Origin: Proteobacteria bacterium UBA3588 | GTDB taxonomy: Bacteria > Pseudomonadota > Gammaproteobacteria > Thiohalomonadales > Thiohalomonadaceae | Length of the DNA: 9,524 nucleotides | Direction: 5' to 3' | Assembly (NCBI GenBank): GCA_002376325.1 | Contig: DFMR01000160.1 | Coordinates: 1 to 9,524, forward strand | Shown here: positions 1 through 6,548 of the stretch, one piece after another | Layout of the letters: the number at the start of each line of letters is the position of its first letter | Position numbering within the stretch: position 1 is the stretch's first letter | Program-made: the position numbers and the translations under genes | The notes under the pieces: model-generated | Told to the model about the DNA's origin: nothing | The model's database searches: none | Seen by the model: the letters and a program-made list of their open reading frames with translations, nothing else

Positions 1-624
1 GACAACCGTCATATCCTGCCCGACGAGTTCCTTCCTGCCGCTGAACAGGCCGGTCTGATGGATGCCATCGACCGCTGGGTGCTGGTGCATACGTTCAAGG
101 CTATGGTGGAGCGGCGGCGCAAGGGGAAAGAGACCAAATTCTTCATCAAACTCTCCGGCGGAGCACTCAAAGACGAGAAACTGCTGCCGTGGCTGCGCGA
201 TCTGCTCCAGTCGGCCAAGGCCGACGGTTCCCATATCACCCTGGAGATGAGCGAAGCGGTCGCGAGCAGCAACCTGAAGCAGATTAAGCCGCTTATCGAC
301 GGTCTGCATCAGTTGCGCATGAAATTCGGCCTCGATCACTTCGGCGTGGCGCCCAACTACGTCAACCTGCTGCGCCACTGCGATGCCGATTACCTGAAGA
401 TCGACGGCAGCCTGATCCGTGGTCTGGCGCAAAGCCAGGAGAACCAGACCCGGGTACGGGAAATTACCGCGATGGCCAAGGAGAGCGGCAAGAAGACCAT
501 CGCCGAGTTCGTCGAAGACGCCAATACGCTCGCCACCCTGTGGTCCTGCGGCATCGACTACATCCAGGGCTACTTCCTGCAACAGCCCGGCACCGAAATG
601 AACTACGACTTCAACGCCGGCTAG
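1..624 (+). CDS. C-terminal part of a FimX-like degenerate EAL-domain protein (5' end outside window)
   Basis: The reading frame is open from base 1, so the gene starts upstream; 207 codons and a TAG are visible. The fragment covers most of an EAL (c-di-GMP phosphodiesterase) domain. In fragment numbering: a LPDEFLPAAEQAGL segment (6-19), FIKLS (48-52), LEMSEA (81-86), LDHFG (111-115), YLKID (131-135), TIAEFVED (166-173) and YIQGYFLQQP (187-196). Compared with active EAL enzymes, Asn of the usual NLS is Lys50, the second Asp of DDFG is His113, and Gly of EGVE is Phe170; Glu82, Lys133, Glu169 and Gln189 remain. The wording TIAEFVEDAN...LW...YIQGYFLQ resembles FimX of Pseudomonas and Xanthomonas, a catalytically inactive c-di-GMP receptor for type IV pilus motility. 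I infer a receptor rather than an enzyme. N-terminal sensor or GGDEF domains and the EAL signature itself are outside the window. No clear terminator follows the stop. Confidence 0.9.
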   Translation, partial: DNRHILPDEFLPAAEQAGLMDAIDRWVLVHTFKAMVERRRKGKETKFFIKLSGGALKDEKLLPWLRDLLQSAKADGSHITLEMSEAVASSNLKQIKPLIDGLHQLRMKFGLDHFGVAPNYVNLLRHCDADYLKIDGSLIRGLAQSQENQTRVREITAMAKESGKKTIAEFVEDANTLATLWSCGIDYIQGYFLQQPGTEMNYDFNAG

Positions 625-829
625 CGTTGCCTCGCAGCGAATAGCAAAACCTGACACAAGCCGCCGAACGCACCGAAAACGGCAAAGCGCTAAAAAACAG
701 GCATTCCTGACGATCTTGGCGCCTTAGCGCAATCAACATCCGTTGCAACCCGCAATCATCACACTCGCCAAGCCGTTTATGCCCTTTGAGTGCAAAGCAC
801 GCCAGGATATCGTGAACCCTTCGCAGGTA

Positions 830-856
830 CCCTCGGTGTTTTCCGTAACCTCGGCG
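830..856 (-). repeat. Three-unit 9-bp-period repeat (degenerate CACGGAGGA type)
   Basis: Read on the minus strand, the segment splits into CGCCGAGGT, TACGGAAAA and CACCGAGGG, three 9-bp units that are variants of a CACGGAGGA-like word. The same word and period appear at 9278-9302 and, inverted, near 9353-9378. The copy sits just downstream of the htpX terminator hairpin. CGCCAAGA occurs near both places (minus strand about 712-719, plus strand 9264-9271), which hints at a common dispersed intergenic family. Copy number elsewhere in the genome is unknown. Confidence 0.45.
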
Positions 857-881
857 GTTGCGGTAACGACCGTTAGACGAT

Positions 882-912
882 AAACGAGGCCGGCATAACG
901 CCGGCCTCGTTT
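882..912 (-). terminator. Intrinsic terminator hairpin after htpX, possibly bidirectional
   Basis: Bases 882-894 (AAACGAGGCCGGC) pair perfectly with 900-912, giving a 13-bp stem with a 5-base loop (ATAAC). The stem begins 15 bases past the htpX stop on the minus strand. The T residues (TTT on minus, TTTT on plus) lie mostly inside the stem, so the U-tract is short. Because it is symmetric it may also stop transcripts from the EAL gene, although that stop codon is about 258 bases away. Confidence 0.75.
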
Positions 913-926
913 TGTGCCGCGCTCAT

Positions 927-1820
927 CTACATGGCGCTGCGCCGCTGCAGTGCGGCGATGCGCTCCTCCAGCGGCGGGTGCGACAGGAACAGGCGCTTCA
1001 GGCCGTGGCCAATGCCGCCGACGATACCGAAGGCGGCCATCTGATCGGGCAACTGCGATGCGCCGTGGTTGAGTTGTAGACGCTGTAGCGCAGCGATCAT
1101 CTTGCGGTTGCCCGCCAGGTCGGCGCCGCCGGCATCGGCACGGAATTCGCGCTGGCGCGAAAACCACATGACGATCACGGTGGCGATGATCCCGAGCACC
1201 ACCTCGGCCAGGATGGTGGTTATCCAGTAGGCCGGGCCGGTGTCGCGTTCGTTCTTGAACACCACGCGATCGACGGTATAGCCGATCACCCGTGCGAAGA
1301 AGATGACAAAGGTGTTCACCACACCCTGAATCAGCGTCAACGTCACCATGTCGCCGTTGGCGACATGGGTGATTTCGTGGCCCAGCACGGCCTCGGCCTC
1401 CTCCTGCGTCATGGTGTGCAGCAGGCCGGTACTGACCGCCACCAGCGCCTTGTTACGGTTCGGGCCGGTCGCGAACGCATTGATCTCCGGAGCGTCGTAG
1501 ATCGCCACTTCCGGCATGCCGATGCCGGCCCGCTGCGCGTGGCGGCGAACCGTTTCCACCAGCCACTGCTCGGCGGCATTGGCCGGCCGCTCGATCACGG
1601 TGGCGCCGGTCATCCGCTTGGCCATCCACTTGGAGATGGCCAGGGAGATCAGCGAACCGCCGAAACCGAAGACCGCCGCGAAAATCAGCAGCCCAGCGTA
1701 GTTGATCCCATAGCGGTTGCCCGCGACCAGCATGCGATCCACGCCCAGTAGCTGCAGCACCACGCCGAGTACCACGACGATCGCCAGGTTAGTGATCAGA
1801 AAAAGAAAAATTCGCTTCAT
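927..1820 (-). CDS. htpX: HtpX, membrane-bound zinc metalloprotease (M48 family)
   Basis: The product is 297 aa, close to the E. coli length of about 293. HtpX is an inner-membrane protease that degrades misfolded membrane proteins, in partnership with FtsH. The start MKRIFLFLITNLAIVVVLGV is typical and forms the first membrane segment (about 4-24), followed by a second (about 42-62). The zinc site is visible: HEITH with His148, Glu149 and His152, and a third ligand Glu225 in REFRADAGGADL. Two more hydrophobic stretches (about 158-180 and 200-220) lie between them. The ending HPPLEERIAALQ is characteristic of the family. GGGAAG, about 6 bases before the ATG, serves as ribosome-binding site. 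A sigma-32-like promoter lies upstream and a strong hairpin downstream, so it is probably a single-gene transcript. All key residues are present. Confidence 0.97.
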   Translation of the reverse strand: MKRIFLFLITNLAIVVVLGVVLQLLGVDRMLVAGNRYGINYAGLLIFAAVFGFGGSLISLAISKWMAKRMTGATVIERPANAAEQWLVETVRRHAQRAGIGMPEVAIYDAPEINAFATGPNRNKALVAVSTGLLHTMTQEEAEAVLGHEITHVANGDMVTLTLIQGVVNTFVIFFARVIGYTVDRVVFKNERDTGPAYWITTILAEVVLGIIATVIVMWFSRQREFRADAGGADLAGNRKMIAALQRLQLNHGASQLPDQMAAFGIVGGIGHGLKRLFLSHPPLEERIAALQRRSAM

Positions 1821-1874
1821 GGTTGCTTCCCGTCTCCTCGTGCCAGGTATGTACCGGCGGCTGTGACCCTACCG

Positions 1875-1905
1875 TAGATGGGGTCATAGCCTCCGGCTTC
1901 AAAGA
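1875..1905 (-). promoter_or_regulatory. Sigma-32 (heat-shock) type promoter for htpX
   Basis: Read on the minus strand, TCTTTGAA (1905-1898) is followed after 14 bases (1897-1884) by CCCCATCTA (1883-1875). The known sigma-32 pattern is CTTGAA, 13-14 bases, CCCCATNTA, so both boxes and the spacing fit well. Transcription would begin near 1868 and give a leader of roughly 45-50 bases before the htpX ATG. E. coli htpX is a known heat-shock gene, which supports the assignment. The start site is inferred. Confidence 0.78.
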
Positions 1906-1936
1906 GACCAATCGCCACTATCCGTGCTCATAAGAC

Positions 1937-1952
1937 CGGCCGGCGCCGGCCG
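1937..1952. repeat. Perfect 16-bp GC-only palindrome in the htpX/sulP divergent region
   Basis: CGGCCGGCGCCGGCCG is a perfect palindrome made only of G and C. It lies between the htpX promoter and the AT-rich sulP promoter. No T-run follows on either strand, so it is not a standard terminator. It could be a protein-binding site, a cruciform-prone insulator, or chance in GC-rich DNA. Confidence 0.35.
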
Positions 1953-1973
1953 CGGTTCCCGCTTTGCAGAAAA

Positions 1974-2029
1974 AATTTAACGAAAATTTAACGTCCATGC
2001 CGATGCTGCGGTATAATCATAATTTAACG
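1974..2029. promoter_or_regulatory. Three direct copies of AATTTAACG: candidate regulator-binding array
   Basis: Exact copies of AATTTAACG lie at 1974-1982, 1985-1993 and 2021-2029. The first two are 11 bp apart, forming TTTAACG-N4-TTTAACG, the 7+4 tandem layout typical of OmpR/PhoB-family response regulators. On the htpX strand this reads GTTAAA-N5-GTTAAA, which resembles but does not exactly match the CpxR box GTAAA-N5-GTAAA; E. coli htpX is Cpx-controlled. The second copy overlaps the likely -35 of the sulP promoter and the third lies just past its -10, so binding would also affect sulP. The regulator's identity is inference. Confidence 0.5.
1988..2017 (+). promoter_or_regulatory. Sigma-70 type promoter for the sulP gene
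   Basis: A perfect TATAAT -10 box lies at 2012-2017. TTAACG at 1988-1993 matches four of six bases of TTGACA with an 18-bp spacer. Transcription would start near 2024, leaving a leader of about 53 bases before the ATG at 2077. The -35 lies inside the second AATTTAACG copy, suggesting regulated access. Confidence 0.6.
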
Positions 2030-2076
2030 TAATATTTACATAAAGACCGTTTTACGCCGCTCCGGAACACCGCGAT

Positions 2077-3891
2077 ATGAACCAAGTCCCGCAATGCGAC
2101 CTCTTCTGGGTCAAGTTATTCCCCTTCCTGCGCTGGTGGCCACAGCTCAACAAAGGAACGGTCCGCGTCGACCTGCTGGCTGCCGTTACCGGTGCCATCA
2201 TCGTCTTGCCGCAAGGTGTCGCCTTTGCCTCCATCGCCGGTATGCCGCCCGAATACGGCCTCTACGCAGCGATGATCCCGGCCATCGTCGCCGCCCTGTT
2301 CGGGTCCTCCTGGCACTTGGTTTCCGGCCCCACCACTGCGGCCTCCATCGTGCTGTTCGCTTCGCTCAGCGCACTCGCCGTGCCCGGCTCCCCCGAATAC
2401 GTCAAGCTGGCGCTGACCCTGACTTTCATGGTGGGTCTGCTGGAACTGGGGATGGGACTGGCGCGCATGGGCACCCTGGTCAACTTCATCTCCCATTCGG
2501 TGGTGATCGGCTTTACCGCGGGCGCTGCCATCCTCATCGCCACCAAACAGATCAAGAACTTCTTCGGCGTGCCGATCCCGCGCGGCCTCCATTTTCACGA
2601 GGTGTTCATCACCCTGTTCCACCAGTTCGACAAGGTGAACGGCTATGTGACCCTGGTGAGTGTCGTCACCCTGCTCGCCGGTATCCTGGTCAAGCGCCTC
2701 GCCCCGCGTTTTCCCTACATGATCGTGGCCATGGTGGCGGGCAGCGTGGTGGCCCTGATCCTCAACACCACGGTCGGCCAGGAGGTCTCCCGCATCACCA
2801 CCGTCGGCGCGCTGCCGGCCACCCTGCCGCCGCTGTCATCGCCGGACTTCGGTCTCGACACCATCAAACAACTGGCGCCGGTGGCACTGGCGGCGGCCCT
2901 GCTGGCACTCACCGAAGCGGTCTCCATCGCCCGCGCCCTGGGCGCCCGCGCCGGCCAGCGCATCGACGGCAACCAGGAGTTCATCGGCCAGGGGCTGTCC
3001 AACATCGTCGGCAGCTTCTTCTCCGCTTACGTGGCCACCGGCTCGTTCAACCGCAGCGGGGTCAACTACGAGGCCGGCGCCCGCACTCCGCTGGCCGCCG
3101 CCTTCGCCGGTATCCTGCTGATCGGCATCATGCTGGTGGTGGCGCCGTATGCGGATTATCTGCCCAACGCCGCCATGGCCGGCATTCTGTTTCTGGTCGC
3201 CTGGGGCTTGATCGATTTCCACCACATTGCGCAGATCGTTCGCACCAGCCGCTCGGAAACGGTGATCCTGGGCGCCACCTTCTCCGGCACTCTATTCCTG
3301 GAGCTGGAATTTGCCATCATGCTCGGCGTCTTCCTGTCGCTGATGTTCTACCTCAACCGCACCTCGCGGCCGCGCATCCTCAGCCGCGTTCCCAACCCTG
3401 GCGACTCGCAGCGCAGCTTCACCACCGACGGCTCGTTGCCCGAATGTCCGCAGCTCAAGATCATGCGGATCGACGGTTCACTCTTTTTCGGCGCGGTAAG
3501 CAACGTCGAACAGGCGATGCACAACGTCGACGCGCTCAATCCGCAGCAAACACATCTGATGTTGGTGGCTAAAGGGATCAATTTCGTTGACCTTGCCGGC
3601 GCTGAACTGCTGGCCGGCGAAGCCGAGCGCCGCCGCAAACTGGGGGGCGGCCTCTATCTCTATGAGGTGAAAGATGCCGTTTGGGAGATACTGGACAAAG
3701 GCGGCTATATCGACGCCATCGGCCGACTGAACCTCTTCCATGCCAAGGAGACCGCTTTGAATACCATCGTCGATGCGCGACTCGATCATGACCTGTGCCG
3801 CCGATGCGACAAACGAATCTTCCGCGAATGTGCTCGCTACGCCGACCCTGCCCCCACTCCCCTGCCGTGCCTGCCGCCGCAGCAGCCGTGA
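2077..3891 (+). CDS. SulP/SLC26-family anion transporter with C-terminal STAS domain
   Basis: The 604-aa protein has the full SulP layout: a multi-span transport domain (about 30-430) and a STAS domain (about 460-568). Family marks include LPQGVAFASIAGMPPEYGLY (44-63, with Gln46), SGPTTAAS (83-90), LTEAVSIARALG around Glu280, and GSFNRSGVN (322-330) with Arg326. SulP proteins import sulfate, bicarbonate, dicarboxylates or other anions through the inner membrane; the substrate cannot be read reliably here. The STAS loop reads VDLAG (504-508) where anti-sigma antagonists have DSSG, so the usual phosphorylated Ser is absent. The tail holds CRRCDKRIFREC (Cys574, Cys577, Cys585), a C-x2-C-x7-C motif that could bind metal. 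The ribosome-binding site is weak (CCGGA, 10 bases upstream). The nucleotide cyclase gene starts 42 bases after the stop, so co-transcription is plausible. Confidence 0.95.
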   Translation: MNQVPQCDLFWVKLFPFLRWWPQLNKGTVRVDLLAAVTGAIIVLPQGVAFASIAGMPPEYGLYAAMIPAIVAALFGSSWHLVSGPTTAASIVLFASLSALAVPGSPEYVKLALTLTFMVGLLELGMGLARMGTLVNFISHSVVIGFTAGAAILIATKQIKNFFGVPIPRGLHFHEVFITLFHQFDKVNGYVTLVSVVTLLAGILVKRLAPRFPYMIVAMVAGSVVALILNTTVGQEVSRITTVGALPATLPPLSSPDFGLDTIKQLAPVALAAALLALTEAVSIARALGARAGQRIDGNQEFIGQGLSNIVGSFFSAYVATGSFNRSGVNYEAGARTPLAAAFAGILLIGIMLVVAPYADYLPNAAMAGILFLVAWGLIDFHHIAQIVRTSRSETVILGATFSGTLFLELEFAIMLGVFLSLMFYLNRTSRPRILSRVPNPGDSQRSFTTDGSLPECPQLKIMRIDGSLFFGAVSNVEQAMHNVDALNPQQTHLMLVAKGINFVDLAGAELLAGEAERRRKLGGGLYLYEVKDAVWEILDKGGYIDAIGRLNLFHAKETALNTIVDARLDHDLCRRCDKRIFRECARYADPAPTPLPCLPPQQP

Positions 3892-3933
3892 TATGATGGC
3901 TACCCTTGAATTGACACACTACATTGGTAAGCA

Positions 3934-5499
3934 ATGCGCGCGGGCACCATCGGAGTCAAGACAGTACGTCTCGCAGCCGGGAGATTTGTCTCCTCGGTGG
4001 GCGCGCTGCCGTCGCGCGTTGCTGCGTTCTGGCAACGTATCCAACCACGCCGTTTTCCCGTTGCCTATAAGCTGGCCGTCACCATCACCGTAGTCATCAC
4101 CGTGGGGATGACGCTGCTCGGCTCGGTGATCATGGACAATCAGACCCGGCTGCTGCGCCAGCAGACCAACCAGTTTGGTCACGCACTGATCCGTCAACTG
4201 GCGGACACCATCAGGGAACCCCTGCTGGCGAGTGATGCGCTGACGCTGCGCACCGCCGCCGATGCCATGACCAGCCGCGCAGGCATACTCGGCACAGCCA
4301 TCTATGCCGACGATGCACACGCTCTCGTGGCGGACGGGCTGGTACCTCCGTCGCCGCAAGTGAAATCGCTGCTGCAACGGATCAGCGACGGCGATACCAT
4401 TGCGGCAGCCGAATGGCACGCCGCGCAAGCAGACGACGTCAGAACCGTCATTACCTTCTTTACGCCCATCGTGGTGCGCAAACTCACCGTCGGCTACGCC
4501 CTGGTTACCCTCGATCATTCGCAGCTGATGCAGGCACAGCACGATACCCTGCGCGCCATCACCGCCGCCACCATATTGATGGTCCTGCTCGGCGCCGTTA
4601 CATCGGTCTTCATCGGCAAGCGGCTGACACGCCCCATCAACGAATTGATGGACGCCAGCCTGGCGATTTCACGCGGCGACTACGGCTTCCGCCTCGACGA
4701 GCGGCGCAACGACGAGATCGGCACTTTGATGGGGGTGTTCAACACCATGACTGCCGGCCTGCTGCGCAAGGAGCAGGTGGAGCAGGTGTTCTCCCGTTAC
4801 ATGGCGCCCAAGGTGGCACAGGAAGTACTCAACGACCTGGATCAGATACAGCTGGGCGGTCAGCATGTTGAAGCCAGCGTTCTGTTTGCCGATATCGCGG
4901 GCTTCACCACCATGTCGGAAAACATGACGCCGCAGGAGGTCAACAGCCTGCTGAACGAATATTTCGACCTCATCGCCCAAGCGGCGCATGTCTACCATGG
5001 CCATATCGATAAATTCATGGGCGACTGCGCCATGCTGGTGTTTGGCGTACCGCAGTACGACGCACAGCATCCGCTGCAGGCGGTCCGCTGCGCGGTGTTG
5101 ATCCAACGTCTGATCGAGGCGCTCAACCAGCGCCGCATCAAGCGCAATGAGGTTGCCGTCCACTTCCACATCAGCTGCAACTCCGGCGTCATGTTGGCCG
5201 GCAATATGGGTTCGCGTGACCGCATGGAATACACGGTGGTCGGCGACGCCGTCAATCTCGCATCGCGTCTTGGCGGCATTGCCGAGGCGGGCCAAATCAT
5301 CATCGCCAAGCCGATGCGCGATCTGCCGCTGCTGGCCGACGAAATCGTCAGCGTGGAACACGCCACCATCCGCCTGCGCGGCATACATGAGCCGGTCGCG
5401 ACCCATCAGGTATTGGACGTGGCGACCGCGCACCAGGCCTATCTGAAGCAGCAGATGCAACATATCCTGCGGCGCGTCGTCGACCACAAGGTGGCCTGA
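3934..5499 (+). CDS. Membrane class III nucleotide (probably adenylyl) cyclase, sensor-HAMP-cyclase
   Basis: The 521-aa protein has a basic N-terminus (1-45), a membrane span (about 46-67), a roughly 140-residue extracytoplasmic region of no recognised family, a second span (about 208-228), HAMP (about 229-281), a linker with VFSRYMAPKVAQEVL (285-299), and a class III cyclase domain (about 312-490). The metal-binding aspartates are Asp320 (FADIAGFT) and Asp364 (DKFMGD); transition-state residues are Asn441 and Arg445 (VNLASR). The base-selecting pair is Lys360 and Thr434 (EYTVVGD). Lys with Thr instead of Asp is the class IIIb adenylyl cyclase pattern, as in cyanobacterial CyaC and mammalian soluble cyclase. 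All catalytic positions are present, so it should make cAMP from ATP when its sensor permits. No other Met or upstream start fits better; GGTAAG only two bases before the ATG is a poor ribosome-binding site. Its stop overlaps the next start. Confidence 0.93.
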   Translation: MRAGTIGVKTVRLAAGRFVSSVGALPSRVAAFWQRIQPRRFPVAYKLAVTITVVITVGMTLLGSVIMDNQTRLLRQQTNQFGHALIRQLADTIREPLLASDALTLRTAADAMTSRAGILGTAIYADDAHALVADGLVPPSPQVKSLLQRISDGDTIAAAEWHAAQADDVRTVITFFTPIVVRKLTVGYALVTLDHSQLMQAQHDTLRAITAATILMVLLGAVTSVFIGKRLTRPINELMDASLAISRGDYGFRLDERRNDEIGTLMGVFNTMTAGLLRKEQVEQVFSRYMAPKVAQEVLNDLDQIQLGGQHVEASVLFADIAGFTTMSENMTPQEVNSLLNEYFDLIAQAAHVYHGHIDKFMGDCAMLVFGVPQYDAQHPLQAVRCAVLIQRLIEALNQRRIKRNEVAVHFHISCNSGVMLAGNMGSRDRMEYTVVGDAVNLASRLGGIAEAGQIIIAKPMRDLPLLADEIVSVEHATIRLRGIHEPVATHQVLDVATAHQAYLKQQMQHILRRVVDHKVA

Positions 5500-6548
5500 T
5501 GTGGCGGCGCCTGACATTGCTGTTGGTTGCGTTGCAACTGGGCGGTTGCGCCTATATCGCAGCGGTCAGCGGCCATCTCGAGCAACAGGTCGACGCCTGG
5601 GTGGCGCAACAGGACTACGGCGAGGCGCTGGCGGCGCTCAGTTACGTCAAGCCGACCGATCCCGACTATAAACACCTCATGGCCAAACGTGCGGCCATCG
5701 AGACGATGGCCCGCCGCTACGCCCGGCACACCGTCGGCGAGGCGGATCAACTGGCGCGCCAGGGCAATTGGAGCCGGGCGCTGCATGAATACGATGTGGC
5801 GCAATCCCGGCTTCCGCAGAGCGGCACGCTGCGCCGCGGACGCGCGCAATTGGAACAGCGCCAACAGGCGCAGCTCATCGAACTGGACCTCAATCTGCTT
5901 GTCGCGCGCGGCGAGGGTCTGCAGCGCCAACTGCCGATCTATGCCGACATCGCACGGACCAATCCGCGCGACAGCGAGGCGCAACGAGAACTCGGCACGG
6001 TCCGCAAACAGGCCAAAGACATTGCAACCGAACTGGTACAACGCGGCCGTGCCGCCCTGGCGCACGGTGCGCTGACCACCGCCCGCCGGACGCTGCCATT
6101 GGCCCTGCGTCTGATGCCGAATGCCGACACCCGCCAGGCCAATCAGGAGCTGTTGCGGCGTCTCGCCCCCAGCGGCACGCAAACCGCCCGGGACGACAAT
6201 ACCAAGGAGCTGCTGCGAAGCTACCGGCAGGCGTTACACAACAAGGATCTGGTCGAGGCACAGCGCCTGCTGTCGCTGTTGGAGCTGCAACCATCTGCAC
6301 CGTCACAGCTGTCGGCGCTACGCAGTGACCTGAACGACCGGATTGCCGATGCGGTACACCGCTACGTCGACCGCGGGGTCGCATTGTACGGCCATGGGAG
6401 ATATGAAGATGCCCTCGCCGAATGGCACAAGGCGCAGGAACTCGATCCGGAAAACGACGTGGTCAACAGCCACATTGCCCGCGCCGAGCGGGTTCTGGAA
6501 AAACTGCAGTCGCTGAAGGAAAAACAGGGCGCCGACACGACGCCCTGA
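5499..6548 (+). CDS. TPR-containing lipoprotein, function unknown
   Basis: The 349-aa product starts with a lipoprotein signal peptide: MWRR, a hydrophobic stretch (5-14) and the lipobox LGGC with Cys17. Ala follows the Cys, so sorting to the outer membrane is expected. The body is rich in Ala, Arg, Gln and Leu helices with repeat-like pairs around 30-60, 80-105 and 178-207. The clearest tetratricopeptide unit is about 287-320 (DRGVALYGHGRYEDALAEWHKAQELDP). TPR units bind other proteins. The ATG overlaps the TGA of the cyclase gene (TGATG), so the two are translationally coupled and probably act together; the lipoprotein may be a periplasm-facing partner of the cyclase sensor, which is inference. 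I do not recognise a named family. The last codons lie inside the terminator hairpin of the convergent parC gene. Confidence 0.88.
   Translation: MWRRLTLLLVALQLGGCAYIAAVSGHLEQQVDAWVAQQDYGEALAALSYVKPTDPDYKHLMAKRAAIETMARRYARHTVGEADQLARQGNWSRALHEYDVAQSRLPQSGTLRRGRAQLEQRQQAQLIELDLNLLVARGEGLQRQLPIYADIARTNPRDSEAQRELGTVRKQAKDIATELVQRGRAALAHGALTTARRTLPLALRLMPNADTRQANQELLRRLAPSGTQTARDDNTKELLRSYRQALHNKDLVEAQRLLSLLELQPSAPSQLSALRSDLNDRIADAVHRYVDRGVALYGHGRYEDALAEWHKAQELDPENDVVNSHIARAERVLEKLQSLKEKQGADTTP
6520..6547 (-). terminator. Rho-independent terminator of parC, inside the end of the lipoprotein gene
   Basis: Bases 6525-6531 (CAGGGCG) pair with 6541-6547. The stem extends past one mismatch by two more pairs (6533-6534 with 6538-6539), leaving a three-base loop. 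On the minus strand the stem is followed at once by TTTTT (6524-6520), a good one-way intrinsic terminator beginning 9 bases past the parC stop. On the plus strand no T-run follows directly. Confidence 0.75.

Larger units (their letters stand above)
625..926. other. Gene-free stretch between the EAL gene and htpX
   Basis: Both flanking genes end here (convergent). The stretch contains a short hairpin (CTTTG 784-788 with CAAAG 793-797), a three-unit 9-bp-period repeat at 830-856, and a strong 13-bp hairpin at 882-912. A reading frame overlapping this region on the minus strand is out of frame with htpX and looks like chance. I see no tRNA or recognisable small RNA. Confidence 0.6.

Noticed and set aside
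733..1167. A 144-codon minus-strand frame between the EAL gene and htpX
   Set aside because: It overlaps the end of htpX in another frame and runs through the terminator hairpin and repeat; its low-complexity peptide is what such repeats encode by chance.
1821..1868. RNA thermometer in the htpX leader
   Set aside because: The leader can form a small hairpin (GCCGGT with ACCTGGC), but it does not include the ribosome-binding site, so there is no support for heat-melting control of translation.
1862..1888. TGTGA...TCATA upstream of htpX as a CRP (cAMP receptor) site
   Set aside because: CRP sites need about 6 bases between the half-sites; here the gap is 17. The resemblance is accidental.
2094..3572. 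A 492-codon plus-strand frame inside the SulP gene
   Set aside because: It is a shifted frame of sulP, full of Arg, His and Pro, with no recognisable domain; the SulP frame has clear transporter and STAS motifs.
3911..3916. Perfect TTGACA just before the cyclase gene as a -35 box
   Set aside because: With 16-18 bp spacing the -10 would fall at about 3933-3940, where AATGCGCG shows no resemblance to TATAAT. A TATGAT at 3892-3897 also lacks a matching -35, so no promoter is claimed for the cyclase.
4669..5517. A 282-codon minus-strand frame opposite the cyclase
   Set aside because: It is the antisense shadow of the cyclase domain, whose catalytic residues are intact on the plus strand.
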